A stretch of 64,000 bases of DNA from an uncultured Chryseobacterium sp. (GTDB taxonomy: Bacteria; Bacteroidota; Bacteroidia; Flavobacteriales; Weeksellaceae): assembly GCA_913774355.1 (NCBI GenBank), contig CAJYGB010000016.1, positions 248,001-312,000 of the forward strand, read 5' to 3'. How positions within the stretch are numbered: position 1 is the first letter of the stretch; the number at the start of each line of letters is the position of its first letter. This document shows, one piece after another, positions 41,660-50,254 of this stretch. The notes beneath the pieces are model-generated. The model was given only the letters and a program-made list of their open reading frames with translations. It had not been told where the DNA came from and searched no databases. The position numbers and the translations under genes were made by a program.

Positions 41660-42904
41660 TTATTTGGAAACCTCCAAATTTTTTTCTAAAAATTCTCCCA
41701 CAACAAAGTTGCTTCCGCCGATAAAAATCATTTCTTCGGCTGTACATTGCTCTTTTGCAGAAAGATGCGCCTCCTGCACTGAATTGAAAATTTTATAAGA
41801 AATTTTTGCCTCCTGCAGCATGTTTTCGTAATCTTCCGGATGTCTTCCCCGATGAATAGAAGGTTTTGCAAAATAAAACGTAGAATTTTCCGGCAGGATC
41901 TTCATGACAACATCGATTTTTTTGTCATTGACGAAACCTAAAACAACATGTTTGTGTCGGTCAATAGAATTCAGCTGTGTAAAGACATATTCCAGTCCGG
42001 CCTGGTTGTGTCCCGTATCGCAAATCGTGAGCGGATCTTTCGAAAATTCAAACCAGCGTCCTATAAAACCGGTATTCTGATGAACATGTAAAAGTCCGTT
42101 TTCAATATTTTCATCGGAAATGGTAAAATTCAATTTCTTTAATTCTTCAATTAAGCTCAGGACTACTTTTATGTTTTTTGTCTGATAATTTCCTTTCAGA
42201 TCGGATTTCAATGCAGTCTCGAATAAAGAAGCATCAATGAATGAAGCATGTTCCTGGGCTGCTTTATTCCGGATGATATTTTTTACCGTTTCATTTTCAT
42301 CTCCTGAAACAACAGGAATATTCGGTTTTACGATTCCTGCCTTTTCCGAAGCAATCTCTTCAATGGTGTCTCCCAAAATATTCTGATGGTCCAGTTGGAC
42401 ATTGGTAATCGCAGCAACCAATGGCTGGATAATATTAGTTGAATCCAGCCTTCCTCCTAACCCCACTTCAATAATGGCTATATCTACATGTTGGTGGTAA
42501 AAGTATTCAAAAGCCATGATCGTGGTAAACTCAAAGAAAGACGGCTGAATATCTCCCGGAAGATTTTTTAACTTTTGGATAAAATCAAAAACAAATTCCT
42601 TATCACAATTGTTGCCGTTTACTTTAATACGTTCCGTAAAATCGATAAGATGGGGAGAGTTGTACAAACCTACTTTATATCCAGCATCCTGTAAGACAGA
42701 AGCCAGCATATTGCTGGAAGATCCTTTACCGTTTGTTCCCCCGATGTGGACGCATCTTATTTTTTCCTGCGGATTTCCGAAAAAATCGCAGAGTCTTCTG
42801 ATATTATCCAGTCCGGGCTTATAGGCCTTCTGCCCGTCGATCTGGTAATTGGGAGCCTGTACAAAAAGCCAGTCTACGGCTTCCCGGTATTGTTCATGAG
42901 TCAT
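41660..42904 (-). CDS. folC: Folylpolyglutamate/dihydrofolate synthase FolC
   Basis: A 414-residue Mur-ligase-type enzyme that adds glutamate to (dihydro)pteroate/folates. The P-loop VHIGGTNGKGSSSNML, YNSPHLIDFTERI, EVGLGGRLDSTNI and AITNVQLDHQNILGDT are family motifs. The C-terminal Mur-ligase domain (CDTGHNQAG) is complete. Length fits E. coli FolC (422). It is divergent from the TolC-like gene and downstream of nothing on its strand but the tRNAs. Confidence 0.94.
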   Translation of the reverse strand: MTHEQYREAVDWLFVQAPNYQIDGQKAYKPGLDNIRRLCDFFGNPQEKIRCVHIGGTNGKGSSSNMLASVLQDAGYKVGLYNSPHLIDFTERIKVNGNNCDKEFVFDFIQKLKNLPGDIQPSFFEFTTIMAFEYFYHQHVDIAIIEVGLGGRLDSTNIIQPLVAAITNVQLDHQNILGDTIEEIASEKAGIVKPNIPVVSGDENETVKNIIRNKAAQEHASFIDASLFETALKSDLKGNYQTKNIKVVLSLIEELKKLNFTISDENIENGLLHVHQNTGFIGRWFEFSKDPLTICDTGHNQAGLEYVFTQLNSIDRHKHVVLGFVNDKKIDVVMKILPENSTFYFAKPSIHRGRHPEDYENMLQEAKISYKIFNSVQEAHLSAKEQCTAEEMIFIGGSNFVVGEFLEKNLEVSK

Positions 42905-42993
42905 GATACAAAATTCTCAAAAGTTTTTCAAAAAGAAACAGCAAAGTGTAACTTTTTTATATTTACTTCGTCTAATAGGGAAAAATATTTAAC

Positions 42994-44340
42994 ATGAAAA
43001 GAGTTTTGACTATTGTTTTGGGATTAACGTGCCTGGCTGTCAATGCCCAGAAAAAATGGTCTTTGAGAGCGTGCGTGGATTATGCAACCGAGCATAATCT
43101 TCAGGTGATCCAAAACGAATACTCGAAACAAGCACAGGATCTGAACCTGAAAATTGCGAAGAAAAATTATCTTCCGTCCATATCGGCAAATATGGGAAAC
43201 ACGGTAAGCTTCGGACAGACCTCTTTCGGTACGGGAAGCTTAAGAAACGACCGTTTCAGCAACAGTGCCAATCTGGGAGCGGATATTCTGGTTTTCAATT
43301 ACGGAAGACTGGAAAAAACCGTCAGAAAAACGGAATTTGATGTTGAGGCCAGCCAATATGATATTGAAACCATCAAGAATGATATTTCGCTTCAGATCGC
43401 CCAGCAGTATCTAACCACTCTACTGAATAAAGAAATCGTAAAGATTTCAAAAGCTGCCGTGGAAAATGCCCAGAAGCAGTACGACCGCTCAAAAATTACC
43501 ACAGAAATAGGGACTACGGCTCAAACGGTTCTCGCAGAAGCGGAGGCCGGGCTGGCCCGGGAAAAGCAGAATCTGAAGACGGCAGAAATAAACGTGGGAA
43601 GAAGCCTGTTTGCTTTGGCCCAGCTTTTACAGCTTCAGGAGTACAGGGATTTTGATGTGGAAGATGTAGATATTCCGGATCAGCTTGCTCCTCAACTGAA
43701 AGGTGTAGATGAAGTGCTGGCCACGGCTTATGAAAACCAGCCTCAGATCAAAGCGGCAGAAAGCCGTATCAAGTCTGCCGTAGCTCAGACAGAAATTAAT
43801 AAGACCGCATTTTGGCCTACGGTAACGGCAAGTGTGGGAATCGGAACATTCTATAATAATCTTCTGAATACCAATATTACAGGAAGAGATGAATTTGGGA
43901 ATTTGGTATATGAAAGAAATTATTTTGGGCAATATAAAGATAACTTTGGCCAGCAGGCAGCTGTTTCTTTAAATATCCCGATCTTTAATAAAGGAATCAC
44001 AAAACTCCAGGTAGAGCAGTCCAGGCTAAATGAAAACATTGCCAAAGTTACGCTGCAACAGCAAAAGCAGGTAATCCGTGAAAATGTTCAGAAGGCACAG
44101 TTTGATGTGGATGCAAACTATGAAATTTATATATCTGCCCTTCAGGCTGAAAAAAGCACCAAACTGGCACTGGATTTTGCAGATAAAAGCTATGCGGCAG
44201 GAAGATCTACGATCTATGATGTAAATGTAGCCAGAAACAACTACGCCAATGCCCAGGGATCTGTGGCACAGGCCAAATATAATTACGTGTTCAGTCTTAA
44301 ACTGCTGAATTTCTATGCAGGAATTCCGTTGAGCTTGTAA
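42994..44340 (+). CDS. TolC-family outer-membrane efflux protein
   Basis: A 448-residue outer-membrane channel subunit. A signal peptide (VLTIVLGLTCLAVNAQ) is followed by two TolC-type helical repeats (SLRACVDYATEHNLQVIQNE near the start, YAAGRSTIYDVNVARNNY near the end) typical of OEP proteins. It forms trimeric channels for RND or ABC exporters; its partner pump is not in the window. It is followed after two bases by the SprT gene. Confidence 0.9.
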   Translation: MKRVLTIVLGLTCLAVNAQKKWSLRACVDYATEHNLQVIQNEYSKQAQDLNLKIAKKNYLPSISANMGNTVSFGQTSFGTGSLRNDRFSNSANLGADILVFNYGRLEKTVRKTEFDVEASQYDIETIKNDISLQIAQQYLTTLLNKEIVKISKAAVENAQKQYDRSKITTEIGTTAQTVLAEAEAGLAREKQNLKTAEINVGRSLFALAQLLQLQEYRDFDVEDVDIPDQLAPQLKGVDEVLATAYENQPQIKAAESRIKSAVAQTEINKTAFWPTVTASVGIGTFYNNLLNTNITGRDEFGNLVYERNYFGQYKDNFGQQAAVSLNIPIFNKGITKLQVEQSRLNENIAKVTLQQQKQVIRENVQKAQFDVDANYEIYISALQAEKSTKLALDFADKSYAAGRSTIYDVNVARNNYANAQGSVAQAKYNYVFSLKLLNFYAGIPLSL

Positions 44341-44342
44341 AA

Positions 44343-44933
44343 ATGTCGATCCAGCCTCTAGAGAAGTACTTACCTGAAAATACCCTGCCGTATTTAAAAA
44401 TCTGGTTTGCCGATTATTATATTCATATAAAAATTACGCGTAACCGGAATTCAAAGCTTGGCGATTACCGTAAGCTTCCGGATGGTTCGCATGAAATTAC
44501 CATTAATTCTACGCTGGTTCCACAATTGTTTTTCTTTGTGCTAACCCATGAGCTGGCACACCTGATCGCCTTTGAAAAATATGGACGCAGAATCTCACCG
44601 CACGGCAACGAATGGAAAGAAACTTTTAGGAAAATGCTGTTGCAGAGCCTTGATGTATATGAAGAAAATCTGCGACCAATTATTGTAGAGTTTTCAAAAT
44701 CCCCGAAAGCCAATTTTATGGCAAGCCCGGATCTGGTAAAGTATTTTCATATTGAAGGACAGGATGATACCCTTGTTTTTATCGAAACATTAAAGAAAGG
44801 AGATTTCTTTGTTTACCGAAATGAAAAGTACCTTTTAGAAGGTCTGATTAAAAAAAACTATCTTTGCAGGCACCTGGATACGGGAAGGAAGTACTCTTTC
44901 AAACCGTTGGCAAGGGTAGAAAAATATACTTAA
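44343..44933 (+). CDS. SprT-like zinc metalloprotease domain protein
   Basis: A 196-residue protein. The zinc motif HELAH gives H69, E70 and H73; a third ligand is probably H87 in RRISPHGNEW. This is the SprT/Spartan-type gluzincin layout. In bacteria the function is unclear; eukaryotic relatives act on DNA-protein crosslinks. It begins two bases after the TolC-like stop, and the mannose-1-phosphate guanylyltransferase starts two bases after its stop, so all three likely share a transcript. Confidence 0.88.
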   Translation: MSIQPLEKYLPENTLPYLKIWFADYYIHIKITRNRNSKLGDYRKLPDGSHEITINSTLVPQLFFFVLTHELAHLIAFEKYGRRISPHGNEWKETFRKMLLQSLDVYEENLRPIIVEFSKSPKANFMASPDLVKYFHIEGQDDTLVFIETLKKGDFFVYRNEKYLLEGLIKKNYLCRHLDTGRKYSFKPLARVEKYT

Positions 44934-44935
44934 AA

Positions 44936-46021
44936 ATGTTACAGTCAGATAGATATTGTGTGATTATGGCAGGAGGAATCGGAAGCCGGTTCTGGCCTAT
45001 GAGTACACAGAAGTTTCCGAAGCAGTTTCAGGATATTTTGGGAGTGGGTCGCACCATGATTCAACAGACTTATGACCGGATCAGCAAAATCATTCCTAAT
45101 GAAAACATATTTGTTATTACCAATAAAGAATATGTAGAGCTTTCCCACCAGCAGCTTCCGGAAATTCCTGAGGAAAATATCGTTGGAGAACCCCTGCTGA
45201 AAAATACGGCCCCCTGCAATCTTTATATGGCCAATAAAATTGCTGAAATCAATCCGGATGCGACTATGATTGTTCTGCCGGCGGATCACTTGATCCTGAA
45301 AGAAGAAGTTTTTCTTGAAAAAGTAAAGCTGGCTTTTGATATCGCTTCGGAAAATGAATACCTGGTTACCTTGGGCATTACTCCTACCAGGCCGGATACG
45401 GGCTATGGGTATATCCAGTTTGTGGACAATCATGATTCCGATTATTATAAAGTAAAAACGTTTACTGAAAAACCGATTCTGGAAATTGCCAAAAGTTTTT
45501 TGGAGAGCGGGGATTTCCTTTGGAATGCGGGAATTTTTATTTGGAGTGTTAAAAGTATTCAGCATGCTTTTGAAACCTATCTTCCGGACATGACCCAGCA
45601 TTTTATGGCTTGTGAATATAATGCAGACAGCGAAAAGAACTGTATTGAACTGATCTATCCGAAAGTGCAGAAAATTTCTATCGATAACGGGATCATGGAA
45701 AAAGCCACGAATGTATATGTCATTCCTGCTAATTTGGGATGGAGTGATCTCGGAACCTGGACTTCCGTGTACGAAAATGCCGATAAAGACGAAAATCTGA
45801 ATGCCTTAAAAGCCAAGCAGCCTATCCTTACTTACAATGCCAAAGGAAATGTAATCCGTATGAAGAATAATAGTAAGGCGGTGATTATTGACGGGCTGGA
45901 AAATTATATTATCGTAGATACCGATAAAGCATTGCTGATCTGTCCGAGAGACAATGATCAGTTAATAAAAGACTATGTGCTCGATCTGAAAAACCTTAAA
46001 AAAGGAGACCGGTTCATATAA
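44936..46021 (+). CDS. manC: Mannose-1-phosphate guanylyltransferase
   Basis: A 361-residue nucleotidyltransferase that makes GDP-mannose from mannose-1-phosphate and GTP for surface glycans. The start is ATG 44936 (MLQSDRYCVIMAGGIGSRFW); the longer frame from 44864 merely overlaps the SprT gene. The signature GGIGSRFWPMSTQKFPKQF, then PADHLI and TFTEKPILEIA and the C-terminal WSDLGTWTS mark the family. It lacks the isomerase domain of bifunctional ManC/AlgA, so it is the monofunctional type. Confidence 0.92.
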   Translation: MLQSDRYCVIMAGGIGSRFWPMSTQKFPKQFQDILGVGRTMIQQTYDRISKIIPNENIFVITNKEYVELSHQQLPEIPEENIVGEPLLKNTAPCNLYMANKIAEINPDATMIVLPADHLILKEEVFLEKVKLAFDIASENEYLVTLGITPTRPDTGYGYIQFVDNHDSDYYKVKTFTEKPILEIAKSFLESGDFLWNAGIFIWSVKSIQHAFETYLPDMTQHFMACEYNADSEKNCIELIYPKVQKISIDNGIMEKATNVYVIPANLGWSDLGTWTSVYENADKDENLNALKAKQPILTYNAKGNVIRMKNNSKAVIIDGLENYIIVDTDKALLICPRDNDQLIKDYVLDLKNLKKGDRFI

Positions 46022-46053
46022 AATAATCTGCAGGCTTTCTGCGTTCTTTTACT

Positions 46054-46725
46054 ATGTTTAAACTTACCACCAAATTTCATGCATTTGTTTTTCTGTTTTT
46101 AGGAATTTTTGCATTTTCTCAGGAAAAAAAGCAGTTTCCCAATGTTTCGGGTCTCTTACAGAGAATTATCCCGAATATGAAGATCGATTCCTGGCTTCTC
46201 ATTCATAAAAGCTACGGAAAGGATAATGTGTTAAAACAGGTAGGCACGGTAAAAGATTATACTTCTCCGTCTTCAGGATTTAATATAGGAATCGCGGAAG
46301 AGGACGAGTTTTATTATATCGTATACTCCGCGGGCGGGAAAACCGAATACGTTACCAATCCGGAAGAGCTGAAAAAATTTATCGGCAAGGCGGATGATGT
46401 TCAGGAAGCGGCGGTTCTTGCAGCAGCAGATGGGTATATTATTGATGAGGAATTCAAAGATATGGCCGGAAATTATTCCGAAGACAAATCCAATTATTAC
46501 CTGGATTTGGGAAAACTGACTTCCAGAGAATGCCCCTATCAGAAAAAACACTATACTTTAACCGTTAATAAAGTCTCAGGAACCATTACGGAGGTGAAGG
46601 ACAACGGCGCTTATATTGAACTGTATAATAAAAAATGTACGAATAATCCCCGGCTTTTAAAAATCGAGAAAAAAGAAGAACCCAAAGATGACCCTAAAAA
46701 GAAACCCTCAAGATCGCGCAGATAA
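46054..46725 (+). CDS. Secreted hypothetical protein
   Basis: A 223-residue protein with a signal peptide (AFVFLFLGIFAFSQEK) and no known family recognised. Mixed alpha/beta body with the segments IDSWLLIHKSYGKDNVLKQ, DEFYYIVYSAGGKTEYVT, ECPYQKKHYTLTVNKVSG and a Lys-rich end KKEEPKDDPKKKPSRSRR. Two Cys may form a disulfide in the periplasm. It overlaps the next gene by 38 bases, so they are translated from one mRNA. Confidence 0.72.
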   Translation: MFKLTTKFHAFVFLFLGIFAFSQEKKQFPNVSGLLQRIIPNMKIDSWLLIHKSYGKDNVLKQVGTVKDYTSPSSGFNIGIAEEDEFYYIVYSAGGKTEYVTNPEELKKFIGKADDVQEAAVLAAADGYIIDEEFKDMAGNYSEDKSNYYLDLGKLTSRECPYQKKHYTLTVNKVSGTITEVKDNGAYIELYNKKCTNNPRLLKIEKKEEPKDDPKKKPSRSRR

Positions 46726-47227
46726 TATTTACGAAACCGAACGTTTGATCCTTCGTCCCATGTCCTTGGAAGACGCGGATTTTATTCTGGATCTTTATAA
46801 CCGTCCGAAATTTATTCAGTTTATCGGAGACCGGAATCTGAAGACGGTTGCGGATGCCGGAGATTATATTAAAAACCGGTTTCTGCCACAGTTTGAGCGG
46901 TTGGGCTATGGAAATTATCTAATGATAACAAAGGAAGGCAACCATAAAATCGGCGGAGTGGGAATTTTCGAAAGGGAAGGACTGGATGTTGTGGATATCG
47001 GGTTTTCTTTACTGGATGAATTTGAAGGAAAGGGCTATGCGTATGAAGCGGCTTTAAAAATAAAGTCGGTCGGGATGAATGATTTTGGTCTGATTAAAAT
47101 TTCGGCAATTACCACAAAAGATAATTTTTCTTCTCAAAAATTAATTGAGAAGCTGGGCCTAAGATTCCGGAAATATGTGACTATTCCAAACGATCCGGAA
47201 GAACTGATGTATTATGAAACCGAATAA
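46688..47227 (+). CDS. GNAT-family N-acetyltransferase
   Basis: A 179-residue acetyltransferase of the RimJ/L type. N-terminal YETERLILRPMSLEDADFIL, then HKIGGVGIFEREGLD, the acetyl-CoA loop EGKGYAYEAAL, and SQKLIEKLGLRF in the last helix. Substrate unknown; it could acetylate an antibiotic, amino acid or protein N-terminus. The start at 46688 lies within the end of the previous gene; a later ATG at 46761 would cut the conserved first strand. Confidence 0.88.
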   Translation: MTLKRNPQDRADNIYETERLILRPMSLEDADFILDLYNRPKFIQFIGDRNLKTVADAGDYIKNRFLPQFERLGYGNYLMITKEGNHKIGGVGIFEREGLDVVDIGFSLLDEFEGKGYAYEAALKIKSVGMNDFGLIKISAITTKDNFSSQKLIEKLGLRFRKYVTIPNDPEELMYYETE

Positions 47228-47317
47228 ATTTTAGCAAGAAAAGAATACCTTACCGGATAAGATATTCTCATGTCGTTATACCAAAAGGAAATCCGGTACG
47301 TTTTTGTAAACAAAGAA

Positions 47318-47767
47318 TTACTTTTCCAGAATTTGCGCCGCGTGATCCTTGGTTTTCACTTTATCGATCACTTGTGTACAGATTCCGTTTTCATCAAAAA
47401 CAAAAGTGGTTCTTACGATACCCATAAATTCCTTCCCCATAAATTTTTTCAGCTGCCAAACGCCGAATTTTTCGATGATGTCGCGGTTCTCATCGGCAAT
47501 GATATCAAACGGCAGCTCATATTTTTCGCTGAAATTTTTCTGGCTTTTCACCGGGTCTGCACTTACGCCCAGTAATTGGAAACCCTGCTTCTTCAGCTCT
47601 GCATCATTATCGCGCAGATTACAGGCTTCCGCTGTGCATCCGGGGGTATTGGCTTTTGGATAGAAGAAAACAACCAGCTTTTTTCCGGTTAAATTTTTTG
47701 AATCAATGGTTTCGCCGTTCTGATTTATTCCTTTAAATTCCGGTAATTGATCTCCGATTTTCAACAT
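47318..47767 (-). CDS. bcp: Thioredoxin-dependent thiol peroxidase (Bcp)
   Basis: A 149-residue peroxiredoxin that reduces peroxides. The peroxidatic Cys44 is in ANTPGCTAEAC, with the second Cys49 at the usual +5 position of the atypical 2-Cys Bcp group. VVFFYPKANTPGCT and FMGIVRTTFVFDENG are family landmarks. It is divergent from nth, with start codons 34 bases apart, and converges on the GNAT gene. Confidence 0.94.
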   Translation of the reverse strand: MLKIGDQLPEFKGINQNGETIDSKNLTGKKLVVFFYPKANTPGCTAEACNLRDNDAELKKQGFQLLGVSADPVKSQKNFSEKYELPFDIIADENRDIIEKFGVWQLKKFMGKEFMGIVRTTFVFDENGICTQVIDKVKTKDHAAQILEK

Positions 47768-47800
47768 AATGATTTATTTTTGTTCAAATTTAATGGTTAT

Positions 47801-48421
47801 ATGACAAAAAAGCAAAGAGCCGAGACCGTCCTTACGGAATTGGAAAAATTATACCCGCAGGTCCCCGTTCCTTTGGATCATACCGATCCGTTCACCCTAT
47901 TGGTTGCGGTTGCCCTTTCTGCACAGACTACGGACAAAAAAGTGAATCAGGTAACACCCGAGCTGTTCAGGGTAGCCGGAACACCGCAGAGAATGGTACG
48001 CCTTGAAGCTTTTGAAATCAAAGAACTGATTAAAGAAATCGGGCTCTCCAACCAAAAGGCTAAAAATCTGAAAAGAATGTCCGAACTGCTCATTGAAAAA
48101 CACAATGGAATAGTTCCACAAACTTACGAAGAGCTGGAAGCATTGCCGGGCGTTGGCCACAAAACCGCTTCGGTGGTGATGAGCCAGGCTTTCGGCTTTC
48201 CTGCATTCCCGGTAGATACCCACATCCATCGCCTGATGACAAAATGGAAGCTGACTTCAGGCAAAAACGTAGTGGAAACGGAAAAAGATGCCAAAGCATT
48301 ATGGCCCGCAACCTCATGGAACAAACTGCATCTCCAGATCATTTATTACGGAAGGGAATATTCTCCCGCCCGCGGAAACGGAGAAAAGGATTTTATTACC
48401 AGGATGCTTTTTGAGAAATAA
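47801..48421 (+). CDS. nth: Endonuclease III without Fe-S cluster cysteines
   Basis: A 206-residue HhH-GPD DNA glycosylase/AP lyase for oxidised pyrimidines. The helix-hairpin-helix LPGVGHKTAS gives catalytic Lys121, and FPVDTHIHRL gives Asp139. E. coli Nth has four C-terminal Cys that hold a [4Fe-4S] cluster; here that region reads YYGREYSPARGNGEKDF and the whole protein has no Cys at all. ATG 47801 is chosen because the earlier ATG at 47747 starts inside bcp's leader. The dispersed repeat copy C follows its stop. Confidence 0.92.
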   Translation: MTKKQRAETVLTELEKLYPQVPVPLDHTDPFTLLVAVALSAQTTDKKVNQVTPELFRVAGTPQRMVRLEAFEIKELIKEIGLSNQKAKNLKRMSELLIEKHNGIVPQTYEELEALPGVGHKTASVVMSQAFGFPAFPVDTHIHRLMTKWKLTSGKNVVETEKDAKALWPATSWNKLHLQIIYYGREYSPARGNGEKDFITRMLFEK

Positions 48422-48428
48422 TTAAATA

Positions 48429-48504
48429 TAACGTAAACTCCGAAGTAGAAATAGGATTTACCAGGCTGGAAGAGGGAAGCCGGATGTTGGAAGTTGAGCT
48501 TGTC
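48429..48504 (-). repeat. Dispersed ~75-bp intergenic repeat, copy C
   Basis: Reverse complement of copy A (4209-4283) in layout: GACAA, CGGCTTCCCTCTTCCAG core, and closing CGTTA at the same distance. It lies between the convergent nth and DinB genes. Confidence 0.72.
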
Positions 48505-48609
48505 ACCCTAGGATCTATGGTATCATTAAATTGTTACATATTAAGAGAAATTCTATTTAAAATCCAGGCCCAAATTGAATTCTAATATCTGTTTTTAAAC
48601 TGTATCCAT

Positions 48610-49056
48610 TTATTCATCCAGCATTCGGCGGTGATAATTAATTTGTCCCAAATGGTAACTCAAATGTCCGAAAAGATGGATCAGGAAATAGCCTGTGGTC
48701 ATTTTATAACCTAACGGATCCCCGGGGAAATCTTTTTCAAGTTCTTCTGCCGATATATTTTCAAGGGTAAGTGTCACCGTTTCGGTAACTTTTTCGATCT
48801 GCTGAATCAATTCCGCTCTCGGAACATCTTTTAGCGAAAATTCAAGTTCCCTGTTCCTTATATATCCTGAATTTCCCAAAATGGCTCCTACGAAATGGCT
48901 GAGGTTTCCTACCAGGTGCAGTGCCAGATTCCCTGTGGAATTTGCAATGTTTTTATCGATTTTCCAGATTACTTCCTCGGTTTGGTAGGCTTCGATTTCT
49001 AGTTTTAATTTGTTTAAATCTCTTATGAAAAGGGATTTTATATTTTCAGTTATCAT
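48610..49056 (-). CDS. DinB-superfamily protein
   Basis: A 148-residue four-helix-bundle protein of the DinB/YfiT type, which usually binds a metal through three His. The His are seen in LALHLVGNLSHFVG and in FGHLSYHLGQINYHRR. Such proteins include thiol-dependent transferases; the substrate is unknown. Its ATG lies right after the stop (49058-49060) of the frameshifted gene upstream on the same strand, so they may have formed an operon. Confidence 0.88.
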   Translation of the reverse strand: MITENIKSLFIRDLNKLKLEIEAYQTEEVIWKIDKNIANSTGNLALHLVGNLSHFVGAILGNSGYIRNRELEFSLKDVPRAELIQQIEKVTETVTLTLENISAEELEKDFPGDPLGYKMTTGYFLIHLFGHLSYHLGQINYHRRMLDE

Positions 49057-49057
49057 T

Positions 49058-49650
49058 TTATTTGATTGTGGTTTTAAAATATCCTCTAAAGTTTTTTGTG
49101 ACCAATGAATCCAGATTTGTATTATAATCTATAAACCCATAAATACTGTCATTTTTTTTAAATTTAGCTTGATTAAGAACCAGTTTCTGAGAATTCGGAT
49201 ACGTTTTTAGAAACTTTATTTCACCTTTCAACGTTTTCGGATTAATATCTTTTATGATAAACTGATCTTTAAAAACCTTTACTAAAACACCGTTTCCAAA
49301 ATATCCATTGTAATTGTTAAGCCAAATATTGGTGGTGTCTCCATCTTGCTCTGCTTTACATTTATAATCATAGAACTGAAAGTGCCTGTATTTATAAAAG
49401 TGACTATAAAATCTATCTTTTTGGACAATATAAGCCGTTCTTGTGACACTTTCAACTTTTCACTATTAAATAATTTAAGCTCATAATATTTTGATAGAAT
49501 TTTGAATGTATCATTTTCGCTTAAATTTTTATCAACTGTAATGTTTTCAAACTGTTCGATTTTATTATTCTCAGATTTACAGCTTAAAAAACACAATCCC
49601 AAAACAAAATTTATAATGACATGAGCTATTTTTATCATGATTTGATTCAA
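49058..49650 (-). pseudogene. Lipoprotein gene with a single frameshift
   Basis: The frame from 49650 encodes a lipoprotein signal (lipobox FLSC) and ~65 further residues to LFNSEKLK, after which it turns into low-quality sequence. In another frame a long uninterrupted stretch follows, VTRTAYIVQKDRFYSHFYKY ... NLDSLVTKNFRGYFKTTIK, ending with TAA at 49058-49060, just before the DinB ATG. One indel near 49455 (in the GAAAAG context) joins the parts into a protein of about 197 residues. The family is not recognised. Either the gene is broken or the base call is wrong. Confidence 0.75.
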
Positions 49651-49700
49651 AGTATAAAGCTAAACAAAAAAGCCACAAAAATTAATTTGTGACTTTATAT

Positions 49701-50090
49701 TTAATGTGGAATTTCTTCCCTTAAAATTTCATTTCCGGCTTTATCGTAATAAATACAGGTATGGGCAGCCAGGTCAACGATCCATTTTTCAATTCCCGTT
49801 GTGGCGCAGTCTTCGCAAAATTTCATGTAATCCGTTTCTCCTTTCTGATGGCTCTTTAACTGCCGTATGAACGTATCTTTATCCGTTTCATCAGCGATGG
49901 TAAGTTCAGTATACTTGGGTTTTGATTCCGCCCTGAAATCGTTTTTTCCAAAATATTCGGTATGGCTGTCTTTTACCCAGGTTTCAAAAGACTGTACGCC
50001 CAGTGCTTTTATTTCTTTGATATAATCCGGGAAATCGGCTCCGGATTGTATTTTATCGTGTGCGGTTTCAATTTGTTCTATGGTAAACAT
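49701..50090 (-). CDS. DUF1398 (YbcV-like) family protein
   Basis: A 129-residue cytosolic protein. Landmarks: IEQIETAHDKIQSGADFPDY, GVQSFETWVKDSHTEYFG and CEDCATTGIEKWIVDLAAHT, with the C-terminal TCIYYDKAGNEILREEIP. This pattern fits DUF1398, also found as the phage-linked YbcV of E. coli. The molecular function is unknown. It has its own spacer upstream that contains the dispersed repeat copy B. Confidence 0.85.
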   Translation of the reverse strand: MFTIEQIETAHDKIQSGADFPDYIKEIKALGVQSFETWVKDSHTEYFGKNDFRAESKPKYTELTIADETDKDTFIRQLKSHQKGETDYMKFCEDCATTGIEKWIVDLAAHTCIYYDKAGNEILREEIPH

Positions 50091-50179
50091 CTGTTTGTTA
50101 GTTATAGATTATGAGTTATGAAGTGAATAGCAGACAATAAATGATTCATTTGATAGCCAGTACTTTTAATCTTACTATT

Positions 50180-50252
50180 GACAAAAAGAATTTTCAGCAT
50201 CCGGCTTCCTTCTTCCAGTCTGAAAATCCGGTTCTCCATCGGGTTTGCGTTA
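50180..50252 (+). repeat. Dispersed ~75-bp intergenic repeat, copy B
   Basis: GACAAAAAGAATTTTCAG start, CCGGCTTCCTTCTTCCAG core and closing CGTTA match copies A and C, with two bases fewer in the second half. It ends three bases before the DUF885 stop. Confidence 0.72.
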
Positions 50253-50254
50253 AA

